NCBI GenBank assembly: GCA_014728175.1 | Contig: WJMA01000004.1 | Coordinates: 1 to 54,811 of the forward strand | Length of the DNA stretch: 54,811 nt | Direction: 5' to 3' | Origin: Candidatus Fermentibacterota bacterium | Lineage (GTDB): Bacteria; Fermentibacterota; Fermentibacteria; Fermentibacterales; JCC-6 | Part shown: positions 1-8,770 of the stretch, piece after piece | Numbering within the stretch: the stretch's first letter is position 1 | Layout: every line of letters starts with the position of its first letter | Notes under the pieces: generated by a model | What the model was told of the DNA's origin: nothing | What the model saw: the letters and a program-made list of their open reading frames with translations, nothing else | Databases searched by the model: none | Translations under genes and position numbers: made by a program

Positions 1-2
1 TC

Positions 3-185
3 CATATGCTTGAGGTGGACGAGAAGACCAAGACCGTCGAGATGACCATCGAGGGCAGGGACCTGTCGCTGGATGCGATAAGAAGCGTGATAGAGGAGCT
101 GGGAGGATCGGTTCACTCCGTGGACCGGGTTTCGGCCGGATCCAGAATCGTAGATTCCAAGGCCGTCGGTGACGAGGAAGGATGA
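3..185 (+). CDS. DUF211 family protein, C-terminal part (5' end outside window)
   Basis: The frame is open from the window edge and gives 60 residues before TGA. The visible part reads like the second half of the small DUF211 domain (about 95 aa, ferredoxin-like fold, known mostly from archaea): an acidic-rich strand, then IEELGGSVHSVDRV and a short acidic tail. The function of the family is not known. The stop overlaps the next start codon (ATGA, 182-185), so the two genes are probably translationally coupled. The N-terminus lies upstream of the window. Family assignment is by recall of the motif, moderately sure. Confidence 0.65.
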   Translation, partial: HMLEVDEKTKTVEMTIEGRDLSLDAIRSVIEELGGSVHSVDRVSAGSRIVDSKAVGDEEG

Positions 186-706
186 CCGGCAAGTTCGTTC
201 GGGGATACATCGACGGCTCGCTTTCCACGCTGGGCATACTGGTCGGGGCTTCGTCCGCCTCGGCACCGGTGATCGTGGCCGCGGCGGTGGGGGGAACCCT
301 GGCCAACGGAGTCTCCAACCTCCTCAGCGCCTATTCCGCCGAAGGAATCGAGCTTTACAAGGACCTCCGTAGAACCGAGAACGCAATGGTAGCCAAGGAG
401 TTAAAAGGCTCTCTCCCCGAGCGTCGGGTATCTAGGCTTACCGTGAGAATGGGCCTGGTCGACGGGCTGGCAACGATCATCGGTGGAGGCATCCTGGTTC
501 TGCCCTACCTGTTTCTGCCTTCCTTCCAGGCCATGCTGGTAGCCGTCGGATTGGTGCTGGTGTCGATATCCTCAATAGGCGTTTACTTGGGCAAGCTTTC
601 CAAGAGGAACATGTTGCTGTCGGCCATCAAGATGGCTTTGTACTGCATTGTGGTCGCCGGGCTGGTTTACCTCATCCAGATGCTCATCGTCTCCGGGCAA
701 CGCTAA
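182..706 (+). CDS. TIGR00267/VIT-like integral membrane protein
   Basis: 174 aa with four to five hydrophobic segments (about 18-45, 100-125, 118-135, 148-170). The GYIDGSLSTLGILVGAS start and the internal LVDGLATIIGGGILVLPY repeat are typical of the TIGR00267 family, distant relatives of the VIT1/CCC1 iron/manganese transporters; the two D-G-containing segments look like the internal duplication seen in that superfamily. Metal transport is inferred from family only. It overlaps the DUF211 gene by 4 bp and lies 30 bp before the archease start, so it belongs to the first operon. Confidence 0.7.
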   Translation: MTGKFVRGYIDGSLSTLGILVGASSASAPVIVAAAVGGTLANGVSNLLSAYSAEGIELYKDLRRTENAMVAKELKGSLPERRVSRLTVRMGLVDGLATIIGGGILVLPYLFLPSFQAMLVAVGLVLVSISSIGVYLGKLSKRNMLLSAIKMALYCIVVAGLVYLIQMLIVSGQR

Positions 707-736
707 TCTATCACGTCCATGGAGGAGGATATACCG

Positions 737-1159
737 GTGAGTAGTTACAAATTCCTCGAGCATACGGCCGACGCCAAGTTCCGGGCTTTCGGCGACAGCC
801 TGGAGGAAGCGTTCGGCAACGCCGCTCTGGCCCTGGTCTCCCTGATGTGGAAATGGCAGCGGACGAAAAAGAAAACCTCTAAAAGGATTGAGGTGGCCGG
901 CAGAGACCTGCATCAGCTTCTCTCGGTGTATCTGGAGGAGGTGCTTTTCCTGTTCGAGTCGGAGGGATTTCTACTGGCGGCCGTGGAAAGGCTGGAGATA
1001 GAAGAAGGGGATGAAGGCTACTCCCTGCGGGCCTGGCTGCAGGGTGACCTGGACGACGGGGAGTACGAAGTCTATGGTGATGTCAAGGCAATAACTTACA
1101 ATGAGATGAGAGTGGAGATGAACGACTCGTGTTTCGTTCAGGTAGTGGTCGATATCTGA
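737..1159 (+). CDS. Archease, activator of RtcB RNA ligase
   Basis: 140 aa. The protein begins SSYKFLEHTADAKFRAFG and ends with the EVYGDVKAITYNEM segment, both hallmarks of archease, which promotes guanylylation and turnover of RtcB and contains conserved metal-binding acidic residues (the Asp of HTADAK among them). I chose the GTG at 737 because a strong GGAGGAGG lies at 721-728; the in-frame ATG at 719 would put that ribosome site inside the coding region. RtcB follows 9 bp downstream, the usual gene pair. Confidence 0.93.
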   Translation: MSSYKFLEHTADAKFRAFGDSLEEAFGNAALALVSLMWKWQRTKKKTSKRIEVAGRDLHQLLSVYLEEVLFLFESEGFLLAAVERLEIEEGDEGYSLRAWLQGDLDDGEYEVYGDVKAITYNEMRVEMNDSCFVQVVVDI

Positions 1160-1168
1160 GGAGGTTGG

Positions 1169-2590
1169 ATGGAGCTTAAACGGATCAATAGCTACACTTA
1201 TGAATTTCCGAAGTGCGGAGATATGAATATTCCATTTCGGATATACGCATCGGCCGAGCTTCTGGAGAAGATAAGGCAGGACAAAACGCTCCAGCAGGCC
1301 AGGAACATGACCTGTCTTCCCGGAATACTGCAGACCGCCTACGTTATGCCCGACGCTCATCAGGGATACGGCTTTCCCATAGGTGGGGTGGCCGCCTTCG
1401 ACGCAAAGCGGGGCATAATCTCTCCGGGAGGTGTAGGCTACGACATCAACTGTGGGGTCAGGCTGCTCAAGACTGAGTACACGGTAGAGGATATCGGGCC
1501 GCACCGTAAGAAGCTCTTGGAGACCATCTTCGGTACCGTACCCGCCGGAGTGGGAAGGGGCGGGGCCACTCCTATGAAGAAGGGGGATTTCCTGGAGGTC
1601 TGCGCAAGGGGAGGGCAGTGGGCCGTGGAAAACGGTTACGCGACGGAAGAGGACCTGGAGCGGACCGAGGAGAACGGACGTATGCCCGAGGCCGACCCCG
1701 ACAGCCTTTCTTCCCGGGCGATAGAGAGAGGCATTCCCCAGCTGGGTACTCTGGGCGCCGGCAACCATTTCCTGGAGATTCAGAGAGTGGAGCGGATATA
1801 CGACCGGGATGTGGCCCTGGCGTTCGGTATGCACGACGAGGGACAGGTGATGGTCATGATCCACTGTGGAAGCCGTGGATTCGGCCATCAGGTCGCCTCC
1901 GACTACATCCACTGGATGGAGAACGAGTTGGGACATAAGGGATTGCCGGATAGAGAGCTGATTAACGCCCCCATCGAGTCCAAGTTGGGTAAGAGGTACT
2001 ATGGAGCCATGTGCGCGGCGGTCAACTACGCCTTCACCAACCGCCAGATAATTGCTCATCGGGTCCGGGAGGCCTTCGGGAAGGTTATGGGAAGTTCTGA
2101 GGGCATGAGTCAGGTCTACGATGTCTGTCACAACGTGGCAAAGATGGAGCGGCACCGTATCGGGGGTGGTACCAGGCAGGTCTGCGTCCACAGGAAGGGA
2201 GCCACCCGCAGCTTCGGTCCGGGACGGGAGGAGATTCCCGAGGTTTACCGACGGGTGGGCCAGCCCGTGCTGATCCCGGGGAGCATGGGTACCGCCTCCT
2301 ACGTTCTGGTGGGAACGCCGGAGGCCGAGAAACTCAGTTTCGGATCCACCGCCCATGGAGCGGGCAGAGTAATGTCCCGAAATCAGGCCCGCAAGAGATT
2401 CAAGGCGGAGAAGATCGCCCGCGAGCTCGATCACCGGGGAATAGACCTGATGTCCGCCAGCCGCAAGTGCGTGTCCGAAGAGGCCTCCGGAGCCTACAAG
2501 GACGTGGAAGAGGTGGTAAGGGTCTCCCACGAGGTGGGTATTGGAAGGATGGTGGCCCGGCTGCGCCCCGAGGGGGTCATCAAGGGCTGA
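1169..2590 (+). CDS. rtcB: RNA-splicing ligase RtcB (3'-phosphate/5'-OH RNA ligase)
   Basis: 473 aa, the usual length. RtcB joins RNA 3'-phosphate (or 2',3'-cyclic phosphate) to 5'-OH ends with GTP and Mn2+. Visible motifs: HQGYGFPIGG (64-73), the metal-binding Cys in GGVGYDINCGVR (C95), IHCGSRGFGHQ in the middle, and STAHGAGR near the end, whose His (about H396) is the residue that becomes guanylylated in known RtcBs. All catalytic motifs look intact. A GAGGAGG site lies just before the ATG, overlapping the end of archease. With archease it forms an RNA repair or tRNA splicing module; which RNA it serves here is unknown. Confidence 0.97.
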   Translation: MELKRINSYTYEFPKCGDMNIPFRIYASAELLEKIRQDKTLQQARNMTCLPGILQTAYVMPDAHQGYGFPIGGVAAFDAKRGIISPGGVGYDINCGVRLLKTEYTVEDIGPHRKKLLETIFGTVPAGVGRGGATPMKKGDFLEVCARGGQWAVENGYATEEDLERTEENGRMPEADPDSLSSRAIERGIPQLGTLGAGNHFLEIQRVERIYDRDVALAFGMHDEGQVMVMIHCGSRGFGHQVASDYIHWMENELGHKGLPDRELINAPIESKLGKRYYGAMCAAVNYAFTNRQIIAHRVREAFGKVMGSSEGMSQVYDVCHNVAKMERHRIGGGTRQVCVHRKGATRSFGPGREEIPEVYRRVGQPVLIPGSMGTASYVLVGTPEAEKLSFGSTAHGAGRVMSRNQARKRFKAEKIARELDHRGIDLMSASRKCVSEEASGAYKDVEEVVRVSHEVGIGRMVARLRPEGVIKG

Positions 2591-2885
2591 GACGCGATTC
2601 GGCCGGAGGCCATGTGCCGCCTGATTGACAGGGTGGGAGTTCGTTCCGATATCATAAATGGGAGGGGGCGAATGGGTACCGTATCCTACGATAGGGCGAT
2701 AAGGACCCGGCCGGGGCGATCGAACGAATCGAGCTCCGATCCGCACTGGTTATTCAGGGCTTTCTTCCTTCTCTTCGCCCTGATACCTGCAGGAGTTATT
2801 CCGGAGATTTACGATCCGTCGAGCGCTTCCATTCCCAGGTTGTCCTACCGGCCTTTCCAGCCCCCCGATACCGACCGGCCGAACC
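2591..2885. other. Intergenic region without recognised genes
   Basis: About 295 bp between rtcB and the hybrid kinase. A 93-codon open frame exists on the + strand but has no ribosome site and no recognisable family, so I do not call it. No clear terminator or promoter was seen. Confidence 0.5.
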
Positions 2886-5800
2886 ATGTCTGAGGCACTG
2901 ATCGACCTGTTCGAATCCAGCCTGGTTCCCATGGCAGTAGTCTCTTCACCGAATGGATGCATCGAACCGAACGATGGCTTCGCGTTCCTACTGGGACACA
3001 CCAGGGAGGAGCTGTCGGGCATACTACTGCGGGATCTGCTGGTTAGCGCGGAAGACGCGGGGGCATTCGGGATTCCCGGTCTGGATGCGGAGGTTCCATC
3101 GGAGCCTTGCCGGCTGAAGGCCCGGCTGGTGCACAAGGAAGGCCGGTTCGTAAAGGCACGGCTGGTTGTGGTTCCCCTTCCGCCCCGGGAGGAAACGTCC
3201 CGCTTCGCTCTACTTGCTCTGGGTAGTCGAAGCCCTGAAGGTGCCCTGGATGCTTTTTCGGAAGCCGACCTGGAGTCATCGAGCCTGGCTTCGGCTCGAG
3301 GTACGTCGGTCAGGGATTTCCTGGCGGAGGCCAGGGAGAAGCTGGGTGAGGCATTCGACACCACCAATTTCTACGTGGCCGTCTACGACGAAGGCACCAA
3401 GACGTACTTGTTTCCCTACTCGGTCGATGCCTACGACACCATCACCGACTTCACCCAGAAGGACCTCAGCAGGGGTCTTACCGACTACGTCAGGCGCAAG
3501 GGCGAATCCCTGCTGGCCGATGAGAAGACCCTCGAAGGTCTCATCGAGCAGGGTGAGGTAGAGCAGGTGGGAGCGCGGTCGAAGGTCTGGATGGGCGTGC
3601 CGCTGGTGGTCTCCGACAGATGCATAGGAGTGGTTGCTACTCAGAGCTACGATGATCCACAGGCTTTTGGAGATTCCGATCTGGAGCTTATGGAGCGTAC
3701 CGCCGAAAGGCTCGCCGTGGTTCTGGAGAGGAAACTGTGGGCCGAATCCATTCGGGAGAGCGAGGAGGAGTACAAGACCCTTACCGAGAACATCCCGGTG
3801 GGGCTGTTCAGAACCACCGGTGATCCATCCGGACGGATGGTCTCGGCCAATCCGGCCCTGGCAAGGATGTTCAGATACCCGATGAGCGAGCTGCTGCAGA
3901 TGAGCGTTTCCGACCTATACGCGGATAAGTCGGCGAGGAAGGGATTCCTGGAAGCGATGAGGTCCTCCGGCGAGATCTCACGGTACGAGGTGGAGTTCGA
4001 GAGGGCCGACGGTACCAGGTTCACCGGGGCCCTGAGCGCGAGAGCGACCCTGAACGACGTGGGCGAGGTCGAGTACATGGACGGCATCCTGGAGGACTTC
4101 ACCGAGCTAAAGGAAGCCCAGGAGGAGATGCGAAAGAGCGAGGAGAAATACAGGCAGCTGGTCGAACAGTCGCAGGGAATAGTTGTCATTCAGGATGGCT
4201 CGATAGCTTTCGTCAACAAGGCATTCGCCGACATATCCGGGTACCCCGTAGAGGAGCTTTTGGCCATGTCTCCCCAGCAAGTCAGGGAATTGGTGGTGCC
4301 CGAGGATAGAGAGATGGTGTGGAGCAGGTTGCAGGCCAGGATCCAGGGAAAAGATGTTCCCGCCAGCTACGAGCTCAGAGGAAGGAGGAAGAACGGAGAG
4401 ATCAGGTGGCTGCAAATCTTCTCCCGATCCATCCAGCACGAGGGAGCTCCGGCAGTCCAGGGCGTGTTCATAGACATTACGGACAGAAAACGGGCCGAGG
4501 ATGCGCTAAAGAGCTCGGAGCGGGAGAAGGAGACGATTCTGAGCAGCCTGGTGGAGCACGTGGTGCACGAGGACCCGAACATGAAGATACTCTGGGCGAA
4601 CCAGGCCGCATGCGAATCTGTCGATATGGACCGTGACGAGCTCATTGGGCGTTACTGCTACCAGATATGGGCGGACCGGGACGATCTCTGCCCCGATTGC
4701 CCGGTGCAGAAAGCCATGAGAACCAACCGGCCGCAGAACACCGAGAAGACCACCCCCGACGGCAGGGCCTGGTACATCCGGGGATATCCGGTCGAAGATG
4801 AAGACGGCGAGGTGGTCGGCGGCATAGAGGTCGCCCTGGAGATAACCGAGCAGAAGAAGGCCGAGGAGGCCTACGAGACCGAAAGGACCCACCTGAAGAG
4901 CCTGTTCGAAAGCGCGCCGGAGGCCATAGCGATGGCCGACAGCCAGAGCAGGATGATACGCGCCAATCCCGAGTTCCTCAGGCTCTTTGGTTACACCGAA
5001 GAGGAGGTGGAGGACAAGGCGATCGACGATTTGATAGTTCCCCCTGACCGGGTGGGAGAAGCCCGGGGCCTCACCAGAACCGCTGCCAGCGGCGAGCTGG
5101 TGCAATTGGAGACCGTTCGCATGACCAAGGAGGGCGAGTTGATCAACGTCTCCCTCCTGGGCGCACCCGTGTTCTTGGGGAGTGAGCAGGTGGGTGTTTA
5201 TGCGATCTACCGGGACGTAACCGACAGCAAGCGGGCGGAGAGGGCCTTGCGTGAGAGCGAGGAACGCTACAGGGCCCTGACCGAGGAGGCACTGGCTGGT
5301 GTCTACATACTGCATGGTAGCCGTTTTCTGTTCGTAAACCAAGAGATGACGAGGATTACCGGGTACTCCAGGGAAGAGCTTCTGGCCATGGATGACGTAG
5401 GGCATTTGGTACACCCCGACGACCTGCCCATGACCACGGAACGAGGCACGGCCCGGCAAAGAGGTGAAGAGGTCTCGCCCAGGTACGAGATGAGATTGAT
5501 TCGCAAGGACGGTAAGGCCCGTACCCTCATGGTAGCAACCAGACAGGTGCCCTACAAGGGCAAGGCAGTGATACTGGGAAACCTGTTCGATATCACGGAC
5601 AAGGTCAGGGCGGAGAGGGAGAGAAGGGAGATCGAAACCAAGCTATGGCAGGCCCAGAAGCTGGAGAGTCTGGGCGTTCTGGCCGGGGGGATAGCCCACG
5701 ATTTCAACAACCTCCTCATGGCCATCCTGGGCAACGTCGATCTGGCGATGGACTCTATTCCAGACGACTCCGAAGCCGTCGCAAACATCAGGGAGATCGG

Positions 5801-6797
5801 TACGGCGGCCCAGAGCGCCGCCGCTCTATGCTCGCAGATGCTGGCCTATTCGGGCAAGGGGACCATCGATAAGGGCATGGTGGATCTCAACCAGCTGGTG
5901 ATCGAGATGGGAAGCCTTCTGGAAGTATCCATCTACAAGGACGTAAGACTGAAGTTCGATCTGTCCGACCGCTGCAGGCAGATGCAGGCCGACTCTTCGC
6001 AGATGCGCCAGGTGGTGATGAACCTGATAATAAACGCATCGGAGGCCATAGGGGAGCAGTTGGGGCTGATAGAGATCAGCACCGGCTGTCGGCATTGTTC
6101 CGAGGAGTTCCTTAGGGGAACCCTTCTGGGCAAGGGTCTAGAGCCGGGCAGGTACGTGTACCTGGAGGTATCCGATTCAGGTGGGGGAATGGACGACGAG
6201 ACTATCAAGAGGATGTTCGATCCCTTCTTCACGACCAAGTTCGCAGGCCGCGGCCTGGGTCTGGCGGCCGTACTGGGAATAGTGCGTAAGCACGGGGGGA
6301 CCATAAACGTCTCCAGCGAACCGGGAAGCGGAACCACATTCACCGTGTTCTTCCCACCCGGAGAGGAGGGTGCAGCTACCGAGCCCGAGAAGGTGAAAAT
6401 CGACGAGTCCTGGTCGGGGGAAGGCAAGACCATCCTCCTGGTCGACGACGAAGAGCTGGTGCTGAGCGTAGGGAAGAGGATCCTCCAGAGGGCGGGATTC
6501 GAGGTGGAAGCGGCCTCGGACGGCCTGGAGGCCCTGGATATATTCCGCCGCCGCAGCAAGGACATCTCCGGGGTGATACTGGACCTTACCATGCCCCGAA
6601 TGGCCGGCAACGAGACCTACGTGGAGATGAAGCAGATCGATCCCGACGTTCCCATAATCCTCTCCACCGGCCACAGCGACGAGGACGTCTACCAGCGCTT
6701 CGACCATCGGGAGGACATCGCGGGCATTCTGCACAAGCCCTACACCGTCCCCCAGCTCCTGGAACTCCTCAGAAAAGTCCTGGAGGGACGTTCCTAG
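2886..6797 (+). CDS. Multi-PAS/GAF hybrid sensor histidine kinase with C-terminal receiver
   Basis: 1303 aa, no membrane segment seen, so probably cytoplasmic. Order: PAS-like (about 1-115), GAF (135-290), five further PAS/PAC units starting near 290, 417, 542, 662 and 790, HisKA with the H-box GGIAHDFNNL (phospho-His H938), HATPase_c (about 1036-1160; N-box MNLIINASEAIG, SDSGGGM, GRGLGLAAV), and a receiver (about 1180-1303) with VDDEE and the phospho-Asp in ILDLTMP (D1233). The fourth PAS holds a short Cys cluster (LCPDCPV) that could bind a cofactor; this is inference. No output regulator is adjacent, so it is an orphan. The last codons and the TAG stop fall inside a family A repeat (GGGACGTTCCTAG). 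Confidence 0.92.
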   Translation: MSEALIDLFESSLVPMAVVSSPNGCIEPNDGFAFLLGHTREELSGILLRDLLVSAEDAGAFGIPGLDAEVPSEPCRLKARLVHKEGRFVKARLVVVPLPPREETSRFALLALGSRSPEGALDAFSEADLESSSLASARGTSVRDFLAEAREKLGEAFDTTNFYVAVYDEGTKTYLFPYSVDAYDTITDFTQKDLSRGLTDYVRRKGESLLADEKTLEGLIEQGEVEQVGARSKVWMGVPLVVSDRCIGVVATQSYDDPQAFGDSDLELMERTAERLAVVLERKLWAESIRESEEEYKTLTENIPVGLFRTTGDPSGRMVSANPALARMFRYPMSELLQMSVSDLYADKSARKGFLEAMRSSGEISRYEVEFERADGTRFTGALSARATLNDVGEVEYMDGILEDFTELKEAQEEMRKSEEKYRQLVEQSQGIVVIQDGSIAFVNKAFADISGYPVEELLAMSPQQVRELVVPEDREMVWSRLQARIQGKDVPASYELRGRRKNGEIRWLQIFSRSIQHEGAPAVQGVFIDITDRKRAEDALKSSEREKETILSSLVEHVVHEDPNMKILWANQAACESVDMDRDELIGRYCYQIWADRDDLCPDCPVQKAMRTNRPQNTEKTTPDGRAWYIRGYPVEDEDGEVVGGIEVALEITEQKKAEEAYETERTHLKSLFESAPEAIAMADSQSRMIRANPEFLRLFGYTEEEVEDKAIDDLIVPPDRVGEARGLTRTAASGELVQLETVRMTKEGELINVSLLGAPVFLGSEQVGVYAIYRDVTDSKRAERALRESEERYRALTEEALAGVYILHGSRFLFVNQEMTRITGYSREELLAMDDVGHLVHPDDLPMTTERGTARQRGEEVSPRYEMRLIRKDGKARTLMVATRQVPYKGKAVILGNLFDITDKVRAERERREIETKLWQAQKLESLGVLAGGIAHDFNNLLMAILGNVDLAMDSIPDDSEAVANIREIGTAAQSAAALCSQMLAYSGKGTIDKGMVDLNQLVIEMGSLLEVSIYKDVRLKFDLSDRCRQMQADSSQMRQVVMNLIINASEAIGEQLGLIEISTGCRHCSEEFLRGTLLGKGLEPGRYVYLEVSDSGGGMDDETIKRMFDPFFTTKFAGRGLGLAAVLGIVRKHGGTINVSSEPGSGTTFTVFFPPGEEGAATEPEKVKIDESWSGEGKTILLVDDEELVLSVGKRILQRAGFEVEAASDGLEALDIFRRRSKDISGVILDLTMPRMAGNETYVEMKQIDPDVPIILSTGHSDEDVYQRFDHREDIAGILHKPYTVPQLLELLRKVLEGRS

Positions 6798-6814
6798 CTT
6801 CTTTGGCTTTTTTC
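6785..6814 (+). repeat. Dispersed repeat family A, copy 1
   Basis: GGGACGTTCCTA followed by a T-rich stretch (GCTTCTTTGGCTTTTTT). The TAG inside the repeat is the stop codon of the hybrid kinase, so the last residues (GRS) come from the repeat. Other copies start at 8629, 12733 and 15090. Confidence 0.75.
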
Positions 6815-6851
6815 TAAGTTCTCAGCCTCGCCTTTTGGATACCTGTCCGGC

Positions 6852-7904
6852 TCAGGCGATCGTTACCTCCTCGCATAGGTATACGTCCTGCACGGCATTC
6901 AATACTTCTACCCCTTCGGACCGAGGTTTCTGGAAGGCCTTGCGTCCGGTGATCATTCCCATGCCTCCGGCCCGTTTGTTTATCACCGATGCCCGGACCA
7001 CGTCCTCCAGGTCTCCCTTGCCCGACGAGGCTCCACCAGAGTTGATCAGCCCGGTTCGTCCCATGTAGCAGTTCGCCACCTGATACCGGGTCCATTCGAT
7101 GGGATGGTCGGGAGCCAGCTCGGAATAGACCTTGTCGTGGGTACGACCGAAATCCAGGTCCACGAATCCACGGTTGCACTCCGGTTGCTTTTGCTTCACT
7201 ATGTCGGCCTGGATGGTAACCCCAATATGGTTCGCCTGACCGGTGAGATCGGCCGCCTTGTGGTAATCATGGTCCTCCGTCTTGAAGGCGGAGTTCCGCA
7301 GGTAGCACCAAAGCACCGTGAACAGACCCAGGCTGTGGGCGTACTCGAACACTTCGGATATCTCCACGATCTGACGGCGAGACTCCTGGGACCCGAAGTA
7401 TATAGTCGCCCCGACACCTGCTGCGCCCATATCGAAGGCCTGGTCGACGCTGGCGAAGAGAACCTGATCGTAGGAATTGGGATATGACAGCAATTCGTTG
7501 TGGTTCAGCTTTACTATGAACGGTATCCGGTGGGCGTACTTCCTGGCCACCGCCCCCAGGATCCCGTTGGTCGAGGCCACCGCGTTGCATCCTCCCTCGA
7601 TGGCCAGCTCCAGGATGTTCTCCGGGTCGAAGTAGTCCGGATTGGGCGCGAATGCCGACCCTCCGGAGTGCTCCAAGCCCTGATCGACCGGCAGCACCGA
7701 GAGGTAGCCGGTCCCGGCCAGTCGTCCGTGGTCGAATACCGATCTCAGATTGCGCAGCACGCCTACTGGGCGGTCGGAATCCATTACCACCTTCTCCAGG
7801 AAGTCGTTACCCGGAAGGTGCAAGCGCTTGTTGGATATGCCCCGGCAGTCGTACTCCAGAAACCCGGCGTCGTCACCGAGCAGCTTTCTAATGCGTTCTA
7901 TCAT
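6852..7904 (-). CDS. fbaB: Class I fructose-bisphosphate aldolase (FbaB/DhnA type)
   Basis: 350 aa from the chosen ATG at 7904, which has a GGGGAG ribosome site; an upstream in-frame ATG at 7937 lacks one. The sequence matches the long bacterial/archaeal class I aldolase: [15 protein letters not shown] near residue 70, [11 protein letters not shown], and the C-terminal [15 protein letters not shown] and [17 protein letters not shown] phosphate-binding region, ending [11 protein letters not shown]. It cleaves or forms fructose 1,6-bisphosphate through a Lys Schiff base in glycolysis/gluconeogenesis. It stands alone, facing the hybrid kinase, and lies downstream of hsp20 on the same strand with a 118 bp gap. 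Confidence 0.95.
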   Translation of the reverse strand: MIERIRKLLGDDAGFLEYDCRGISNKRLHLPGNDFLEKVVMDSDRPVGVLRNLRSVFDHGRLAGTGYLSVLPVDQGLEHSGGSAFAPNPDYFDPENILELAIEGGCNAVASTNGILGAVARKYAHRIPFIVKLNHNELLSYPNSYDQVLFASVDQAFDMGAAGVGATIYFGSQESRRQIVEISEVFEYAHSLGLFTVLWCYLRNSAFKTEDHDYHKAADLTGQANHIGVTIQADIVKQKQPECNRGFVDLDFGRTHDKVYSELAPDHPIEWTRYQVANCYMGRTGLINSGGASSGKGDLEDVVRASVINKRAGGMGMITGRKAFQKPRSEGVEVLNAVQDVYLCEEVTIA

Positions 7905-8022
7905 ACTAAACTCTCCCCTAAAGCTTGAGTCTGTCACATAGGACGAAACCTCTGGCGGTACGTCCTTACTGTCGATTTACCCATACGGGCAGGCGGCCCA
8001 CCCGCAGGAGGGTATTCTGTGG

Positions 8023-8520
8023 TTATTCCGAAGAGACCTCGATCTTGCGGCGGGAGGTTTTCTCTTCTTCGAGCTTGGGTAGGGTCACCTGCAAGACACC
8101 GTTCTTGAACGATGCCCTGGCATTGTCCACCTCAATGGAGGAGGGAAGGGGTATCTGCCTTAGGAAGCTTCCGTAGGAGGACTCCCTCCAGTACCGGCCA
8201 CCCTCTTCCTCTTCGGTTTGCTGCATTTTCTCGCCGCTTATGGTAACCTTCTCCTCGTCTACCTCGACATCGATGTCATCTTCCGTCATGCCGGGCAGCT
8301 CGGCGGACACCTTGACCTCTCCATCGGTCTCCGCAACGTCTACGTTGGGGCGAAAGTCGCGTCCCCAGGCGACCTCCCTCGAGGGACTGGACCTCTGCCC
8401 GAATCCGTATAGGAAGTTGTCGAAAAGACGGTTCATCTCCTCTCGGAGTGAAAGCATCCTGGGTGACTCGGTCGTCGACTTGGGGAATAGCTCTCTCCGT
8501 CGTTTCCTCTGTATGGCCAT
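8023..8520 (-). CDS. Hsp20 small heat shock protein (alpha-crystallin domain)
   Basis: 165 aa. The N-terminal arm carries EEMNRLFDNFLYGFG; the alpha-crystallin domain (about 55-150) has the usual SAELPGMTEDDIDVEV, GERYWRESSYGSFLRQIPLP-like region and FKNGVLQVTLPK; a short tail follows. It acts as an ATP-independent holdase for unfolding proteins. The start at 8520 is preceded by AAGGAGAG; the open frame extends further upstream but without support. No CIRCE element was seen upstream. A family A repeat pair lies 110-230 bp upstream of the start. Confidence 0.93.
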   Translation of the reverse strand: MAIQRKRRRELFPKSTTESPRMLSLREEMNRLFDNFLYGFGQRSSPSREVAWGRDFRPNVDVAETDGEVKVSAELPGMTEDDIDVEVDEEKVTISGEKMQQTEEEEGGRYWRESSYGSFLRQIPLPSSIEVDNARASFKNGVLQVTLPKLEEEKTSRRKIEVSSE

Positions 8521-8628
8521 ATTTTCTTCTCTCCTTTCTGGCCTGTCTTGCACGGTTCTGCGAAGCACAGAAAGAAAAGAACCATCGACGGGACTCCGAG
8601 TAATCGGGCGAACTCCCATAAAGTCAGC

Positions 8629-8751
8629 GGGGACGTTCCTAAACTATTTGTCCTTTTCGGATATGGAAGGACACCAGCCATCATGCTGCATGCGAAATAT
8701 GAAGCTGGGCAGATAGTTAGTTAGTTTCTTTAGTTTTTTGAAAAACGTCCC
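8629..8751. repeat. Family A repeat unit with inverted ends (MITE-like)
   Basis: The left end begins GGGGACGTTCCTAAAC and continues T-rich; the right end finishes AAAAAACGTCCC on the + strand, the inverse of GGGACGTT. The 123-bp interval therefore has short terminal inverted repeats with no gene inside. It fills most of the gap between hsp20 and the GGDEF gene. It could also be two independent insertions in opposite orientation. Confidence 0.6.
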
Positions 8752-8770
8752 ACTAAACGCTCGCTAGACG

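Noticed and set aside
971-2746. 591-codon open frame on the minus strand opposite archease and rtcB
   Set aside because: It lies entirely antisense to two clearly recognised genes, and its translation is low-complexity Gly/His/Leu-rich with no family features.
2612-2893. 93-codon frame between rtcB and the hybrid kinase
   Set aside because: No ribosome site, overlaps the kinase start, and no family resemblance.
4506-5459. 317-codon minus-strand frame inside the hybrid kinase
   Set aside because: Antisense shadow of high-GC PAS coding sequence with no ribosome site or recognisable domain.
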